DNA from: Variovorax boronicumulans
Lineage (GTDB): Bacteria; Pseudomonadota; Gammaproteobacteria; Burkholderiales; Burkholderiaceae_C
Length of the DNA stretch: 64,000 bases
Assembly: GCF_007677875.1 (NCBI RefSeq)
Contig: NZ_VEDO01000008.1
Span: 186,001-250,000, forward strand
Direction: 5' to 3'
Part shown: positions 28,584-37,583 of the stretch, one piece after another
How the letters are laid out: the number at the start of each line of letters is the position of its first letter
Position numbering within the stretch: the stretch's first letter is position 1
Translations under genes and position numbers: made by a program
Notes under the pieces: model-generated
Database searches by the model: none
Told to the model about the DNA's origin: nothing
The model's input: only the letters and a program-made list of their open reading frames with translations

Positions 28584-29501
28584 ATGAACGTGCGTTTCCT
28601 CGAAGCCTTCGTCTGGGTGGCCAAGCTCGGCAGCTTCAAGGCTGCGGCCGAGAAGCTGCACACCACGCAGGCCGGCATCTCCAGCCGCATCGCCACGCTG
28701 GAGGAGCAGTTCGGCGTGCGCCTGTTCGAGCGCGAGCACCGCGGCGTGATGCTGACCTGGCACGGCACCGAACTGATGCCGCACGCCGAGCGCATGATCG
28801 AGCTGCAGGCCCGCATGATGGCCGCCATGGGCCAGCCCGAGGCCTTCGCGGGCATGCTGCGCATCGGCGTGATCGAGACCATCGCCCACACCTGGCTGCC
28901 GGCACTGCTCTCGCGCTTCGCCGAGCGCTACCCCAATGCCACGCTGGAGCTGATCTCCGACACCACGCCGCGCCTGCGCGACGAACTGCTGCGCGGCACG
29001 CTGGACTGCGCCATCCTGTCGGAGGAGATCACGCAGGGCTTCATCGACAACCGGCGCCTGGCCAACTTCGCGATGGGCTGGGTGGCCAGCCCGGCGCGCG
29101 CGCTGAGCTTCCCGGCGCGCACGCAGCTGTCGTTCGCTGACATCGCGCAGCATCCCATCATCTCGTTCCACCGCGAGTCCAGCGTCTACCGCAACATCGC
29201 GCAGAACACGGCCGGCTGCGCCAATCTGCGCGTGAGCTACTTCAGCTCGCTGGGCGCGATGGTGGACATGGCGCGCTCGGGCTTCGGCGCCGCGCTGCTG
29301 CCCATCGGCGCGATCCAGCAGGACTTGGAACAGGGCCGGCTGGTGCTGCTGGACGTGACACCCTTGCCCGCGCCGCTGCCGCTGGTCGCCAGCTTCCGCA
29401 TGGAGCCGTCTTCGCCCATGGCCGAGGCCCTGGTGGCGATGGCGCAGTCGGCCAGCGACGACTTCGTCGCGGCGAGCCGACCCGACATCCTTGCGCACTG
29501 A
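28584..29501 (+). CDS. LysR-family regulator, probable controller of the atzF-led gene run
   Basis: A 305-residue LysR regulator. The winged HTH (residues 1-60) reads FVWVAKLGSFKAAAEKLHTTQAGISSRIATLEEQFGVRLFERE; the effector domain covers about 90-295. It is divergent from atzF and the only regulator at that end of the 15-kb minus-strand block. AtzR controlling atzDEF in Pseudomonas is also a LysR protein, responding to cyanurate and nitrogen status, so a similar role is a reasonable inference. Start chosen at 28584 to place the HTH at the N-terminus. Confidence 0.92.
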   Translation: MNVRFLEAFVWVAKLGSFKAAAEKLHTTQAGISSRIATLEEQFGVRLFEREHRGVMLTWHGTELMPHAERMIELQARMMAAMGQPEAFAGMLRIGVIETIAHTWLPALLSRFAERYPNATLELISDTTPRLRDELLRGTLDCAILSEEITQGFIDNRRLANFAMGWVASPARALSFPARTQLSFADIAQHPIISFHRESSVYRNIAQNTAGCANLRVSYFSSLGAMVDMARSGFGAALLPIGAIQQDLEQGRLVLLDVTPLPAPLPLVASFRMEPSSPMAEALVAMAQSASDDFVAASRPDILAH

Positions 29502-29661
29502 AGCCGCCGCATACTGGGACTTTCCCGCACCCCGCGGGTGCACCTTCGGCCCCAGCCTGGGGCGTTCCCTGCGCCAGCGCAGTGCCATCACCAAATCTGT
29601 TGGGCCGGCACAAGAATTTCCCGTTTGACCCTGTCTGAGGGCGCGACAACACTGCGCCCCC

Positions 29662-30042
29662 ATGCCGACACTTCTGCCCAAAATCCACCGCGAATTCTTC
29701 GCGATCGACCGCGCCGACGCGGCCTGGACACCCGTTCCCGCCACGGCCGGCCGCATCGACGAGATCGTGCTGGCCGACAACTTCGATCCCGCCACCGGCA
29801 CCGGCTCGCGCACACGGCTGGCCCGCTGGTCGGCCGGCGCACTGATCGACCGCCCGGTCGTGCACGACTTCCACGAGGAGGTCTTCATCGTCGAAGGCGA
29901 CTTCGTCGTCGGCTGCGACGGCGACGGCCAGGGCGGCGAAAGCTTCGGCGCCTACACCTTCGCCTGCCGCCCGCCCGGCGCGCTGCACGGCCCGTTCACC
30001 ACGCGCGGCGGTTGCGTGCTGTTCGAGATCAGCTACTACTGA
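29662..30042 (+). CDS. Cupin-domain protein
   Basis: A 126-residue single-domain cupin. The double-stranded beta-helix pattern is seen in [17 protein letters not shown] (His-His-Glu metal ligands) and in the second motif [19 protein letters not shown]. The region resembles ChrR/AraC-type cupins and cupins of unknown function in catabolic operons. It begins the plus-strand unit with a DUF1445 protein and a TRAP transporter, and the next gene starts one base after its stop. Reaction unknown; metal-dependent isomerase or ligand-binding roles are both possible. Confidence 0.8.
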   Translation: MPTLLPKIHREFFAIDRADAAWTPVPATAGRIDEIVLADNFDPATGTGSRTRLARWSAGALIDRPVVHDFHEEVFIVEGDFVVGCDGDGQGGESFGAYTFACRPPGALHGPFTTRGGCVLFEISYY

Positions 30043-30043
30043 A

Positions 30044-30856
30044 ATGACCCAAGCCTTCGCCTCCCCGCTGGCCGCACGGGCCCCCGACGGCCGCAGCGCA
30101 CGCCGCCTGGCCCGCATCGGTGGCTACACCGGCCACACGGCCGGCATGGCGCCCGGCCATGTGCAGGCCAACCTGGCCATCCTGCCGCGCGCCCAGGCCG
30201 ACGACTTCCTGCGCTTTTGCCAGCGCAACCCAAAGCCCTGCCCGCTGCTGGCCGTGTCCGAGCCAGGCGACCCCTTTCTGCCCGCGCTGGGCGAGGACGT
30301 GGACATCCGCAGCGACGTGCCGCGCTACCGCGTCTGGCGCGACGGCGTCGCCGTGGACGAGCCCACCGACATCGGCGCGCTCTGGCGCGAGGACCTCGTC
30401 AGCTTCGCGATCGGCTGCTCGTTCACCTTCGAGACCGCGCTGCTGCAGGCCGGCGTGCCGCTGCGCCACGTGGCGCAGGGCCGCAACGTGGCCATGTTCC
30501 GCACCGACATTCCGACCGTCCCCGCCGGCCCGTTCCACGGCCCGCTGGTCGTGTCCATGCGCCCGCTGAAGGCCGCGGACGCGATCCGCGCCGTGCAGGT
30601 CACCTCGCGCTTTCCGGGCGCGCACGGCGCGCCCGTGCACCTGGGCGATCCGGCGCGCATCGGCATCGCCGACGCCACGCGGCCGGACTGGGGCGACGCG
30701 GTGGAGATCGCCGAGGGCGAACTGCCCGTGTTCTGGGCCTGCGGCGTCACGCCCCAGGCCGTCATCGAGGCCGCCCGGCTGCCGTTCTGCATCACGCACG
30801 CCCCCGGCCACATGCTCGTGACCGATTGGCGCGACCACCAGCTCGCCGTACTCTGA
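30044..30856 (+). CDS. DUF1445 putative hydro-lyase (YcsI family)
   Basis: A 270-residue member of the DUF1445 family, annotated as putative hydro-lyases and related to the D-glutamate cyclase fold. Conserved features include [32 protein letters not shown] near the N-terminus, [14 protein letters not shown] in the middle, and the C-terminal [32 protein letters not shown]. YcsI genes often sit with 5-oxoprolinase-like and TRAP or Bug transport genes. Here it is joined to the cupin gene and followed by the TRAP genes. The reaction is not established. Confidence 0.88.
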   Translation: MTQAFASPLAARAPDGRSARRLARIGGYTGHTAGMAPGHVQANLAILPRAQADDFLRFCQRNPKPCPLLAVSEPGDPFLPALGEDVDIRSDVPRYRVWRDGVAVDEPTDIGALWREDLVSFAIGCSFTFETALLQAGVPLRHVAQGRNVAMFRTDIPTVPAGPFHGPLVVSMRPLKAADAIRAVQVTSRFPGAHGAPVHLGDPARIGIADATRPDWGDAVEIAEGELPVFWACGVTPQAVIEAARLPFCITHAPGHMLVTDWRDHQLAVL

Positions 30857-30896
30857 GCCCCCGTTTCCGTTCCGCCCCTTCCGAGGATCCATCACC

Positions 30897-31943
30897 ATGA
30901 AGCTCCGCCATACCCTCGCCGCCCTCGCCTCCACCGCCCTGCTGGCCGGTGCCGCGTCGGCCCAGACCCTGCCCAAGACGCACCTGAAGGTCACGGGCGG
31001 CCTGTCGAACCTGACGGCCTACCAGGACTACGAGCGCCCGTTCTGGACCAAGACCATCACCGAAAAGAGCCAGGGCCAGGTCACGGCTGAGATCAAGGGC
31101 TTCAACGAGATGGGCATGAAGGGCCCCGAGCTGCTGCGCCTGCTGGGCAGCGGCGTGATCGAGTACGGCACCGCGACGCTGTCGTACTTCGCCTCGGACA
31201 ACCCCCTCAACGAAGCCATCGACCTGGCCGGCCTCGCCACCGATGTGAAGACCGCACGCACCCTCACGGACGCCTTCGCGCCGGTCCTGGCCAAGACCTA
31301 TGGCGAAGGCAACAAGGTCAAGCTGCTGGGCATCTCCACCTACCCGGCCCAGGTGCTGTTCTGCAACGCGGACATCAAGGGCCTGGCCGACATCAAGGGC
31401 AAGAAGGTGCGCACCAGCAGCCGCACCCAGGCCGACTTCATCGAAGCCCTGGGTGGCGCCAGCGTGACGATGGCTTTCGGCGACGTGGTACCGGCCATGC
31501 AGAACAAGGTGGTGGACTGCGCCATCACCGGCTCGCTGTCGGGCTACTCGGCCAAGTGGTACGAGGTCGCCACCCACCTGCTGGCCCTGCCCATCAACTG
31601 GAACCAGCAGGTCCACGCCGTCAACGGCGCGACGTGGGCCAAGTACGACCCGGCCCTGCAGAAGTTCCTGCAGACCGAGGTCGACGGCCTGGTCAACACC
31701 ATCTGGGACGCCGCCGCCAGGCAGACCCAGGAAGGCTACGACTGCAACACCGGCGTGGCGGCCTGCACGCAGGCCGTCAAGGGCAAGATGAAACTGGTGA
31801 CGCCCTCGGCGCAGGACCAGGCACTGCTCAAGCAGGTCAGCGAACAGGTCGTTGCCAAGTGGGCACAGCGCTGCTCGGCCGCCTGCGTGAACGACTTCAA
31901 CCGCACCATCGGCAAGACGCTGGGCGTGGTCGCCAAGAAGTGA
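30897..31943 (+). CDS. TRAP transporter substrate-binding protein (DctP type)
   Basis: A 348-residue periplasmic protein with a clear signal peptide (ALASTALLAGAASAQ) and the DctP-family pattern, including the Arg-containing KVRTSSRTQADFIEALGGASVTMAFGDVVPAMQNKVVDCA segment, where the Arg binds the substrate carboxylate. That suggests an organic acid ligand. Four Cys near the C-terminus (YDCNTG, ACTQ, RCSAAC) could form disulfides, an unusual feature. It is followed by the small and large permeases and lies 40 bases after the DUF1445 gene. Confidence 0.92.
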   Translation: MKLRHTLAALASTALLAGAASAQTLPKTHLKVTGGLSNLTAYQDYERPFWTKTITEKSQGQVTAEIKGFNEMGMKGPELLRLLGSGVIEYGTATLSYFASDNPLNEAIDLAGLATDVKTARTLTDAFAPVLAKTYGEGNKVKLLGISTYPAQVLFCNADIKGLADIKGKKVRTSSRTQADFIEALGGASVTMAFGDVVPAMQNKVVDCAITGSLSGYSAKWYEVATHLLALPINWNQQVHAVNGATWAKYDPALQKFLQTEVDGLVNTIWDAAARQTQEGYDCNTGVAACTQAVKGKMKLVTPSAQDQALLKQVSEQVVAKWAQRCSAACVNDFNRTIGKTLGVVAKK

Positions 31944-31983
31944 TGCCGTCGGCCCCCGCACTGACCCGTTCGATGCCGCGTCC

Positions 31984-32613
31984 ATGACCGCCATGACCCA
32001 TCCCTACGGCCCGACCCTGCTGGGCCGCGGCCTCGCCCTGGCCGCCACGCTGTCGCGCGTCGCGGTCTGGGCCGGGGCCGCACTGACCGGCGCCAGCGTG
32101 CTGCTGGTGACCTACGACGTGATCGTGCGCCGCCTGTTCGGCCACAGCCTGGGCGGCGCCGACGAGCTGTCCGGCTACGCCTTCGCGATCAGCGTGACCT
32201 GGGCGCTCGCATTCACCGCGCTGGAACGCGCCAACGTGCGCATCGACGTGCTCTACCAGTACCTGCCCACGCGCATCGCCGCCGTGCTGGACTGGCTGGC
32301 CCTGGCCAGCCTGGGCGGCTTCGCGGTCTGCCTGAGCTGGTACGCCAGCGATGTGCTGGCCACCTCCTGGGTCGCCAACTCCACGGCCAACACGCCGCTG
32401 GGCACGCCGCTGTGGATCCCGCAGCTGCTCTGGCTGGCGGGGCTCTTCTGGTTCGTGCTGGTGCTGGCGTTGATGCTGCTGCGGGCCAGCAGCGCGCTGG
32501 TCACGGGAGACTGGGAGATCCTGCGTGCGGTGGCCGGCATGAAGTCGGCCGTCGAAGAGGCCGAGGAAGGCGCCGCCGAAGGCGAGCGCCTGGTCGCTGC
32601 GGAGCGTGCGTGA
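31984..32613 (+). CDS. TRAP transporter small permease (DctQ type)
   Basis: A 209-residue inner-membrane subunit with four hydrophobic segments, typical for DctQ. The core (LVTYDVIVRRLFGHSLGGADELSGYAFAISVTWAL) is the conserved part of the family. A polar, acidic C-terminal tail (about 180-209) is unusual. Two in-frame ATGs three codons apart are possible starts. Its TGA overlaps the large-permease ATG. Confidence 0.92.
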   Translation: MTAMTHPYGPTLLGRGLALAATLSRVAVWAGAALTGASVLLVTYDVIVRRLFGHSLGGADELSGYAFAISVTWALAFTALERANVRIDVLYQYLPTRIAAVLDWLALASLGGFAVCLSWYASDVLATSWVANSTANTPLGTPLWIPQLLWLAGLFWFVLVLALMLLRASSALVTGDWEILRAVAGMKSAVEEAEEGAAEGERLVAAERA

Positions 32614-33902
32614 TGGGCATGATCGGCGTCTCCCTCATCCTGCTGCTGGTGCTGCTGGGCGTCTGCATCCCCGTGGGGGCTGCACTGGGCCTGCTGGGCC
32701 TGATCCTCGAACCGCTGTACTCCTCGTTGCCGCTCGCGCGCGCCATGGGCGAGATGGCCTGGGGTTCGAGCAACGAGTTCCTGCTGGTGGCGATCCCGCT
32801 GTTCGTCATGCTCGGCGAGATCCTGCTGCGCGCCGGCTTCGCCCAGCGCATGTACGACGCCATGGCCAAGTGGCTGAGCTGGCTGCCTGGCGGCCTCATG
32901 CACGCCAACATCGGCGCCAGCACGGTGTTCGCCGCCACGTCGGGCTCCAGCGTGGCCACGGCCGCCACGGTGGGCACGGTGGCGCTGCCGCAGATCAAAC
33001 GCTTCGGCTACAACGAGTCGCTGTTCCTGGGCAGCATCGCTGCCGGCGGCACGCTGGGCATCCTGATCCCGCCCTCGATCAACCTCGTGATCTACGGCGT
33101 GCTGACCAACACCTCGGTGCCCAAGCTCTACCTGGCCGGCATCCTGCCGGGCATCCTGGCGGCGGCGCTGTTCATGGCCGTGATCGTGGCCGCCTGCCTG
33201 TGGCGGCCAGCCTGGGGCGGCCAGCCCGTGCGTGCCAGTTGGGGCGAACGCATGGCCAGCCTGGTGCACCTGCTGCCGCCGCTGGCCATCTTCATCCTGG
33301 TGGTCGGCTCGATCTACGCCGGCCTGGCCACCCCGACCGAGGCCGCCGCGCTGGGCGTGGTCGGTGCGCTGGTCCTGGCCCTGGCCGCGCGCCGCGTGTC
33401 CTGGCAGATGCTGCGCGAGGTAGCGGAGAACACCATGCGCTCGACCGCGATGATCATGCTCATCGTCATCGCCGCGGGCTTCCTGAACTTCGTGATGTCG
33501 GCCATCGGGCTGACCGACGCCATCACGAGCAGCGTGTCCGGCCTGGGCCTGTCGCCCATGGCCATGCTGGCGGCCATGGTGGTGTTCTACGTGATCCTGG
33601 GCTGCTTCATGGAGACCTTGTCCATGATGATCACGACCATCCCCATCGTCGCGCCCATCATGACGGCGCTGGGTTTCGACCCGATCTGGCTCGGCATCGT
33701 GATCATCGTGCTGGTGGAGACCGCGCTGATCACGCCGCCCGTGGGCCTGAACCTGTTCGTGGTGCAGAGCCTGCGCAAGAGCGGATCGATCCAGGCCGTC
33801 ATCGTCGGCTCGCTGCCCTTCGTACTCGCGCTGTTCGCCGTCATCGTGCTGCTGGCCCTGGTGCCGGACCTGGCGCTGTGGATGCCGCGCATCTTCGGCT
33901 GA
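32613..33902 (+). CDS. TRAP transporter large permease (DctM type)
   Basis: A 429-residue inner-membrane protein of the DctM family with about 12 hydrophobic segments. It carries typical sequences: LLVAIPLFVMLGEIL, GASTVFAATSGSSVATAATVG, GSIAAGGTLGILIPPSI and LVETALITPPVGLNLFVV. It forms the sodium-coupled uptake channel with the small subunit. The ATG overlaps the previous stop (TGATG). A DUF2848 gene follows after 22 bases. Confidence 0.95.
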   Translation: MGMIGVSLILLLVLLGVCIPVGAALGLLGLILEPLYSSLPLARAMGEMAWGSSNEFLLVAIPLFVMLGEILLRAGFAQRMYDAMAKWLSWLPGGLMHANIGASTVFAATSGSSVATAATVGTVALPQIKRFGYNESLFLGSIAAGGTLGILIPPSINLVIYGVLTNTSVPKLYLAGILPGILAAALFMAVIVAACLWRPAWGGQPVRASWGERMASLVHLLPPLAIFILVVGSIYAGLATPTEAAALGVVGALVLALAARRVSWQMLREVAENTMRSTAMIMLIVIAAGFLNFVMSAIGLTDAITSSVSGLGLSPMAMLAAMVVFYVILGCFMETLSMMITTIPIVAPIMTALGFDPIWLGIVIIVLVETALITPPVGLNLFVVQSLRKSGSIQAVIVGSLPFVLALFAVIVLLALVPDLALWMPRIFG

Positions 33903-33924
33903 GCTTCCTTTTCCCTTTCCGACC

Positions 33925-34608
33925 ATGCAACTGACCTTTTCCATCCCCTCCGCCGGCGGCAGCAGCCTGCTGTCCGTCGCCATCGACCACTTCGTCATCG
34001 CCGGCTGGGCCGGGCGCGACCACGCAGCGATCGAGCACCACATCGAAGAGCTGGCCGCCATCGGCGTGCCGCGCCCCTCGGCCGTGCCGCTGTTCTACCG
34101 CGTGGCGGCCAACCAGCTGACCCAGGACGCCCAGGTCCAGATGGTGGGATCGGACAGCTCGGGCGAGGTCGAGGTGCTGCTGTTCAGCCATGCCGGCCGC
34201 AGCTACGTCAGCCTGACCTCGGACCACACCGACCGCAAGCTGGAGGCGCACAGCGTGGCGCTGTCCAAGCAGCTCTGCGCCAAGCCCGTGGCACGCGAGG
34301 CCTGGCCGCTGGACGAGGTGCTGCCGCACTGGGACAGCCTGCGCATCGTCTCCAGCATCGTCGAAGACGGTCGCGAGGTGCAATACCAGAACGGCCTGCT
34401 GGACAGCCTGCGCGACGTGCGCGACCTGGCACGGCGCCACTGTGGCCAGGAGCAGTTGCCCGAGGGCATGGCCATGAGCTGCGGCACGGTGGCCGTCATC
34501 GGCGGCATCCGGCCTGCGAACACCTTTACCATGGCACTGGTCGACGACCGGCTGGGACGCCGCCTGGCACACCGCTACACGGTGGAATGCCTGCCGGTGG
34601 TGGCCTGA
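33925..34608 (+). CDS. DUF2848 protein
   Basis: A 227-residue protein of the DUF2848 family, which has no assigned reaction. Sequence features are an N-terminal beta-rich start (QLTFSIPSAGGSSLLSVAIDHFVIAGWAGRD), a central SDHTDRKLEAHSVALSKQLCAKP segment and a C-terminal GTVAVIGGIRPANTFTMALVDDRLGR. The last part resembles fumarylacetoacetate hydrolase-like C-terminal regions, which is a weak hint only. It lies in the TRAP operon before an amidase gene, a pairing that suggests that both process the imported compound. Confidence 0.8.
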   Translation: MQLTFSIPSAGGSSLLSVAIDHFVIAGWAGRDHAAIEHHIEELAAIGVPRPSAVPLFYRVAANQLTQDAQVQMVGSDSSGEVEVLLFSHAGRSYVSLTSDHTDRKLEAHSVALSKQLCAKPVAREAWPLDEVLPHWDSLRIVSSIVEDGREVQYQNGLLDSLRDVRDLARRHCGQEQLPEGMAMSCGTVAVIGGIRPANTFTMALVDDRLGRRLAHRYTVECLPVVA

Positions 34609-34670
34609 CCGACGCCCCCTCCGGCACGGCTAGTGCAGTGCCGACCGCAACACCCTTTCGCCCGATCACC

Positions 34671-36008
34671 ATGCCCAACCACGCCCGCATCGCCGCCATG
34701 CGCGCCCGGCTCGACGCCGGCAACGCCTCGCACGAGGCCATCGTCACGCAGGCGCTGGAAGGCGCGCAGCTGCCGGCCGCCGCGCATGTCTTCACCCGCC
34801 TGTACGCCGACGCCGCGCTGGCCACCGCGCGCCATGCCGATGCCGCGCGCAAGGCCGGCGTGCAGCTGCCGCCGCTGGCCGGCCTGCCGGTCTCCATCAA
34901 GGACCTCTACGACGTGGCCGGCGAGACCACCATGGCCGGCTCCATCGTGCGCCAGGGCGCTGCGCCCGCGGCGCAGGACTGTGTGGCCGTGCAGCGCCTG
35001 CGCGCGCAGGGCGCGGCCATCGTGGGCAAGACCAACATGACCGAGTTCGCGTTCTCGGGCGTGGGCATCAACCCGCACTATGGCACGCCGCGCAACCCGG
35101 CCGATCCTGGGACCGCGCGCATCCCTGGCGGTTCGTCCTCGGGTGCGGCCGTGTCGGTGGCGCTGGGCCTGGCTGTGCTCGGCCTGGGCTCGGACACGGG
35201 TGGCTCGATCCGCATCCCGGCCGCACTGTGCGGCATCGTGGGCTTCAAGAGCACGCAGTCGCGCACGCCGCGCACGGGCGCCTTCCCGCTGTCGCAGACG
35301 CTGGACACGGTCTGCGCCATGGCGCGCTCGGTGGAGGACTGCCTGGTGGCCGACGCCGCGCTGGCCGATGTGCCGCTGGCCGTGCGCCGCAGGCCGCTGC
35401 AGGGCCTGCGCCTGGCCGTGCCGAGCACGCTGATGTTCGACGGCATCGACCGGCCCACGGCGCGCGCCTTCCAGCGCGCCGTGTCCAAGCTCTCGGCAGC
35501 GGGCGCCCAGGTCGTGGACATCACGCTGGCCGAGCTGGGCGAGGTGGCGCAGATCAACGCGCCGGGCGGCTTCTCGCCCATTGAGGCCGCGGCCGTGCAC
35601 CGTGCGACCATCGCCGAGCGCCGTGCCGACTACGACAGCCGCGTGGCGGCCCGCATCGAGCTCGGCATGACGGTCAGCGCGGCCGACTACATCACCATGC
35701 AGCAGCGCCGCGCCGACTGGATCGCGCGCATGGAGGGTGCGCTGCAGGGCTTCGATGCGCTGCTGTGCCCCACGGTGCCGATCGCCGCGCCCGCCATCGC
35801 CGCGCTGGCGACCGACGAGGCCTTCTTCCAGGCCAACGGCATGCTGCTGCGCAACACCTTCGCGATCAACTTCCTCGATGGGTGTTCGTTCAGCCTGCCC
35901 TGCCACGAAGCCGGCGAGCTGCCGGCCGGGCTGATGCTGTCCTCCGTGCGCGGCGACGACGCACGCCTGGCGGCCGTGGCGCTGGCCGTGGAGGCCGCGC
36001 TGGGCTGA
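34671..36008 (+). CDS. Amidase-signature hydrolase of the TRAP cluster
   Basis: A 445-residue amidase. The triad is intact: Lys in LPVSIKDLYD, cis-Ser in PGGSSSGAAVS and Ser in SDTGGSIRIP. It lacks the AtzF C-terminal domain. The remainder resembles the AtzF/GatA-like amidases acting on small amides or aryl amides. A 28-codon longer start exists that would overlap the DUF2848 gene; I prefer 34671, where homology begins. It is the last gene of the plus-strand cluster and is convergent with and directly abuts the GcvH-like gene. The natural amide is unknown. Confidence 0.9.
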   Translation: MPNHARIAAMRARLDAGNASHEAIVTQALEGAQLPAAAHVFTRLYADAALATARHADAARKAGVQLPPLAGLPVSIKDLYDVAGETTMAGSIVRQGAAPAAQDCVAVQRLRAQGAAIVGKTNMTEFAFSGVGINPHYGTPRNPADPGTARIPGGSSSGAAVSVALGLAVLGLGSDTGGSIRIPAALCGIVGFKSTQSRTPRTGAFPLSQTLDTVCAMARSVEDCLVADAALADVPLAVRRRPLQGLRLAVPSTLMFDGIDRPTARAFQRAVSKLSAAGAQVVDITLAELGEVAQINAPGGFSPIEAAAVHRATIAERRADYDSRVAARIELGMTVSAADYITMQQRRADWIARMEGALQGFDALLCPTVPIAAPAIAALATDEAFFQANGMLLRNTFAINFLDGCSFSLPCHEAGELPAGLMLSSVRGDDARLAAVALAVEAALG

Positions 36009-36374
36009 TCAGCCCGCCGTCAGTGCGTCGTAGGCGGCTTCGTCGAGCAGCGTGGCGAAGCGGGCCTCGTCCACGTGGGACAGGCGCAGCATCCAGCCCG
36101 CGCCCATGGGGTCCTCGTTGACCAGGGCCGGGTTGTCGGCCAGCGCGGCGTTGACCTCGGTGATCTCCGCGTCCAGCGGCATGTGCAGGTCCGAGGCGGT
36201 CTTGACCGACTCCACCACGCCGATGACGGTGTTCTCGGCCTGCCGGCCGCGCGCCGTCACGTCGACCACGACGATGTCGCCCAGCGTGTCCTGCGCATGC
36301 CGTGTGATGCCGGCCACGGCCGTGCCGCCTTCTTCGAGGCGGACCCAGAAATGCTCTGCGGTGTAGCGGATCAC
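36009..36374 (-). CDS. Solitary GcvH-like lipoyl carrier protein
   Basis: A 121-residue protein of the glycine-cleavage H family. The lipoylation site Lys58 sits in VVESVKTASDL, the canonical GcvH motif, and the rest (LDAEITEVNAALADNPALVNEDPMGAGWMLRLS) is also clearly GcvH. There is no gcvT, gcvP or lipoate-protein ligase in the window, so a role outside glycine cleavage is likely. It starts with GTG, overlapping the stop of the AhpD-like fusion gene (GTGA), and so is translationally coupled to it. Confidence 0.9.
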   Translation of the reverse strand: MIRYTAEHFWVRLEEGGTAVAGITRHAQDTLGDIVVVDVTARGRQAENTVIGVVESVKTASDLHMPLDAEITEVNAALADNPALVNEDPMGAGWMLRLSHVDEARFATLLDEAAYDALTAG

Positions 36375-37537
36375 AGGCGGGCCTTCTCGGCGAGCGTGCC
36401 GTCCTTGTGGATGGGCTCGCCCAGGTTCAGCATGAGCCGGTTGGCCCAGGCGAACAGCGCCACGGCGTGCACGAGGTCCAGCGTCTCGCCATCGGTCAGG
36501 CCGGCCGCGCGCAGTGCCTGCACGTCCGCCGCTCCGATCTCGGCCGGCGCCAGGCCATGCCTGGCCGAGAACTGCACGATGGCCTTCTCGCGTGGCGTGG
36601 TGCCGGCCGTGGCCGGGTCTTCGAAGAGCTGCACGATCACGTCGTTGCGCTTGGCCAGCTGCTCGAAGCGCTGGGCGTGCACCGAAGCGCAGTAGACGCA
36701 GCCGTTCAGGCGCGATTCCACGGTGGCGCCGAGTTCACGCTCGGCGCGCGGCATGCCGCCCGGCGCGAACATGATGGCGTTGAAGGCGATGGAGCGCTGC
36801 AGCAGCATCTCCGGCTGGTGCGCCAGCAGGCGGAAGTAGGCCTGGTCCTTGGCCGTGGGACTCATCTCCTGCAGTGCGGCCATCTGCTCGGGCGTGGCGT
36901 CTTCCAGGCGCACCGGCTCGGTCCAGGGCGTCCAGTCCAGCACCTCGTTGGTGAAGCCGCGGATGCGGATCGGGCTCGCCACGGTGCTGCCGCCGCGGGC
37001 CTCGGGCGGCTGGGCCGTCGCCGGGCCTTCGCCGCCGGCCGCGGCCAGCGCCTGCAGGCCCGCGACCACGCGGATCTGGTAGGACAGGAAGGCGATCAGC
37101 TGGCCCACGGCCACGATGGCCGCCGGCGCCAGGCCGGCGTCGGCCAGCGATTGGACGGCGCGGCGGTCGCCCTCGATGGGCCGCACGATGAGCTTGGCCG
37201 TGAAGGTCAGCAGCGTGGCAACGCGGGCGTCTGCTGCGGTGCCCTTGCCCTCGGCGGCAGCCAACAGCGCCGCATCTGCGCCTTCGGCCTGCAGCCGCGC
37301 GCGGTAATGGGCAGCCAGCGTGGCGGCGCCGCTCAGGTGGCAGGCGTGCAGTGCGATCAGCAGGCGCTCGGCCACGGACACGCCGGCCACCGTGGGCGCG
37401 AACATGGCGGCATAGCTGCCCTGCGTGGCGTCGACGATCTTGGGCCGCTGGCGGCGCAGCGCGTAGAGCGCATCGCCCGGGGCCAGCGGCACGGCCTGGT
37501 CGATCACGTCCACGGGCAAGGTCTCGGAAGAGGTCAT
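36371..37537 (-). CDS. Double CMD/AhpD-like fusion (Avi_7170 + Avi_7169-type peroxidase)
   Basis: A 388-residue protein made of two carboxymuconolactone-decarboxylase-type halves. The N-terminal half (about 1-180) has a reduced motif, HACHLSGAATLAAHYR, with one Cys. The C-terminal half (about 195-388) carries the complete AhpD-type C-x-x-C-x-x-x-H site, CVYCASVHAQRF. Elsewhere the two halves are known as neighbouring CMD and alkylhydroperoxidase-domain proteins (Avi_7170 and Avi_7169 families); here they are fused. AhpD activity needs a lipoyl or thiol reductant, and the coupled downstream gene is a lipoyl carrier. Substrate unknown. Confidence 0.88.
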   Translation of the reverse strand: MTSSETLPVDVIDQAVPLAPGDALYALRRQRPKIVDATQGSYAAMFAPTVAGVSVAERLLIALHACHLSGAATLAAHYRARLQAEGADAALLAAAEGKGTAADARVATLLTFTAKLIVRPIEGDRRAVQSLADAGLAPAAIVAVGQLIAFLSYQIRVVAGLQALAAAGGEGPATAQPPEARGGSTVASPIRIRGFTNEVLDWTPWTEPVRLEDATPEQMAALQEMSPTAKDQAYFRLLAHQPEMLLQRSIAFNAIMFAPGGMPRAERELGATVESRLNGCVYCASVHAQRFEQLAKRNDVIVQLFEDPATAGTTPREKAIVQFSARHGLAPAEIGAADVQALRAAGLTDGETLDLVHAVALFAWANRLMLNLGEPIHKDGTLAEKARL

Positions 37538-37583
37538 GTCGGTCTTGTCTTTCTAGGGGAAGCGGAAGGGATCACACCGGCAA

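Noticed and set aside
29524-29575. Two GC-rich hairpins (GCACCC/GGGTGC and GCCCCAG/CTGGGGC) after the LysR gene as a terminator
   Set aside because: No T-run follows either stem, so I could not call an intrinsic terminator with confidence.
36009-36374. Glycine cleavage system in this cluster
   Set aside because: Only the H-like protein is present; no GcvT, GcvP or serine/glycine genes are near, so glycine cleavage is not supported.
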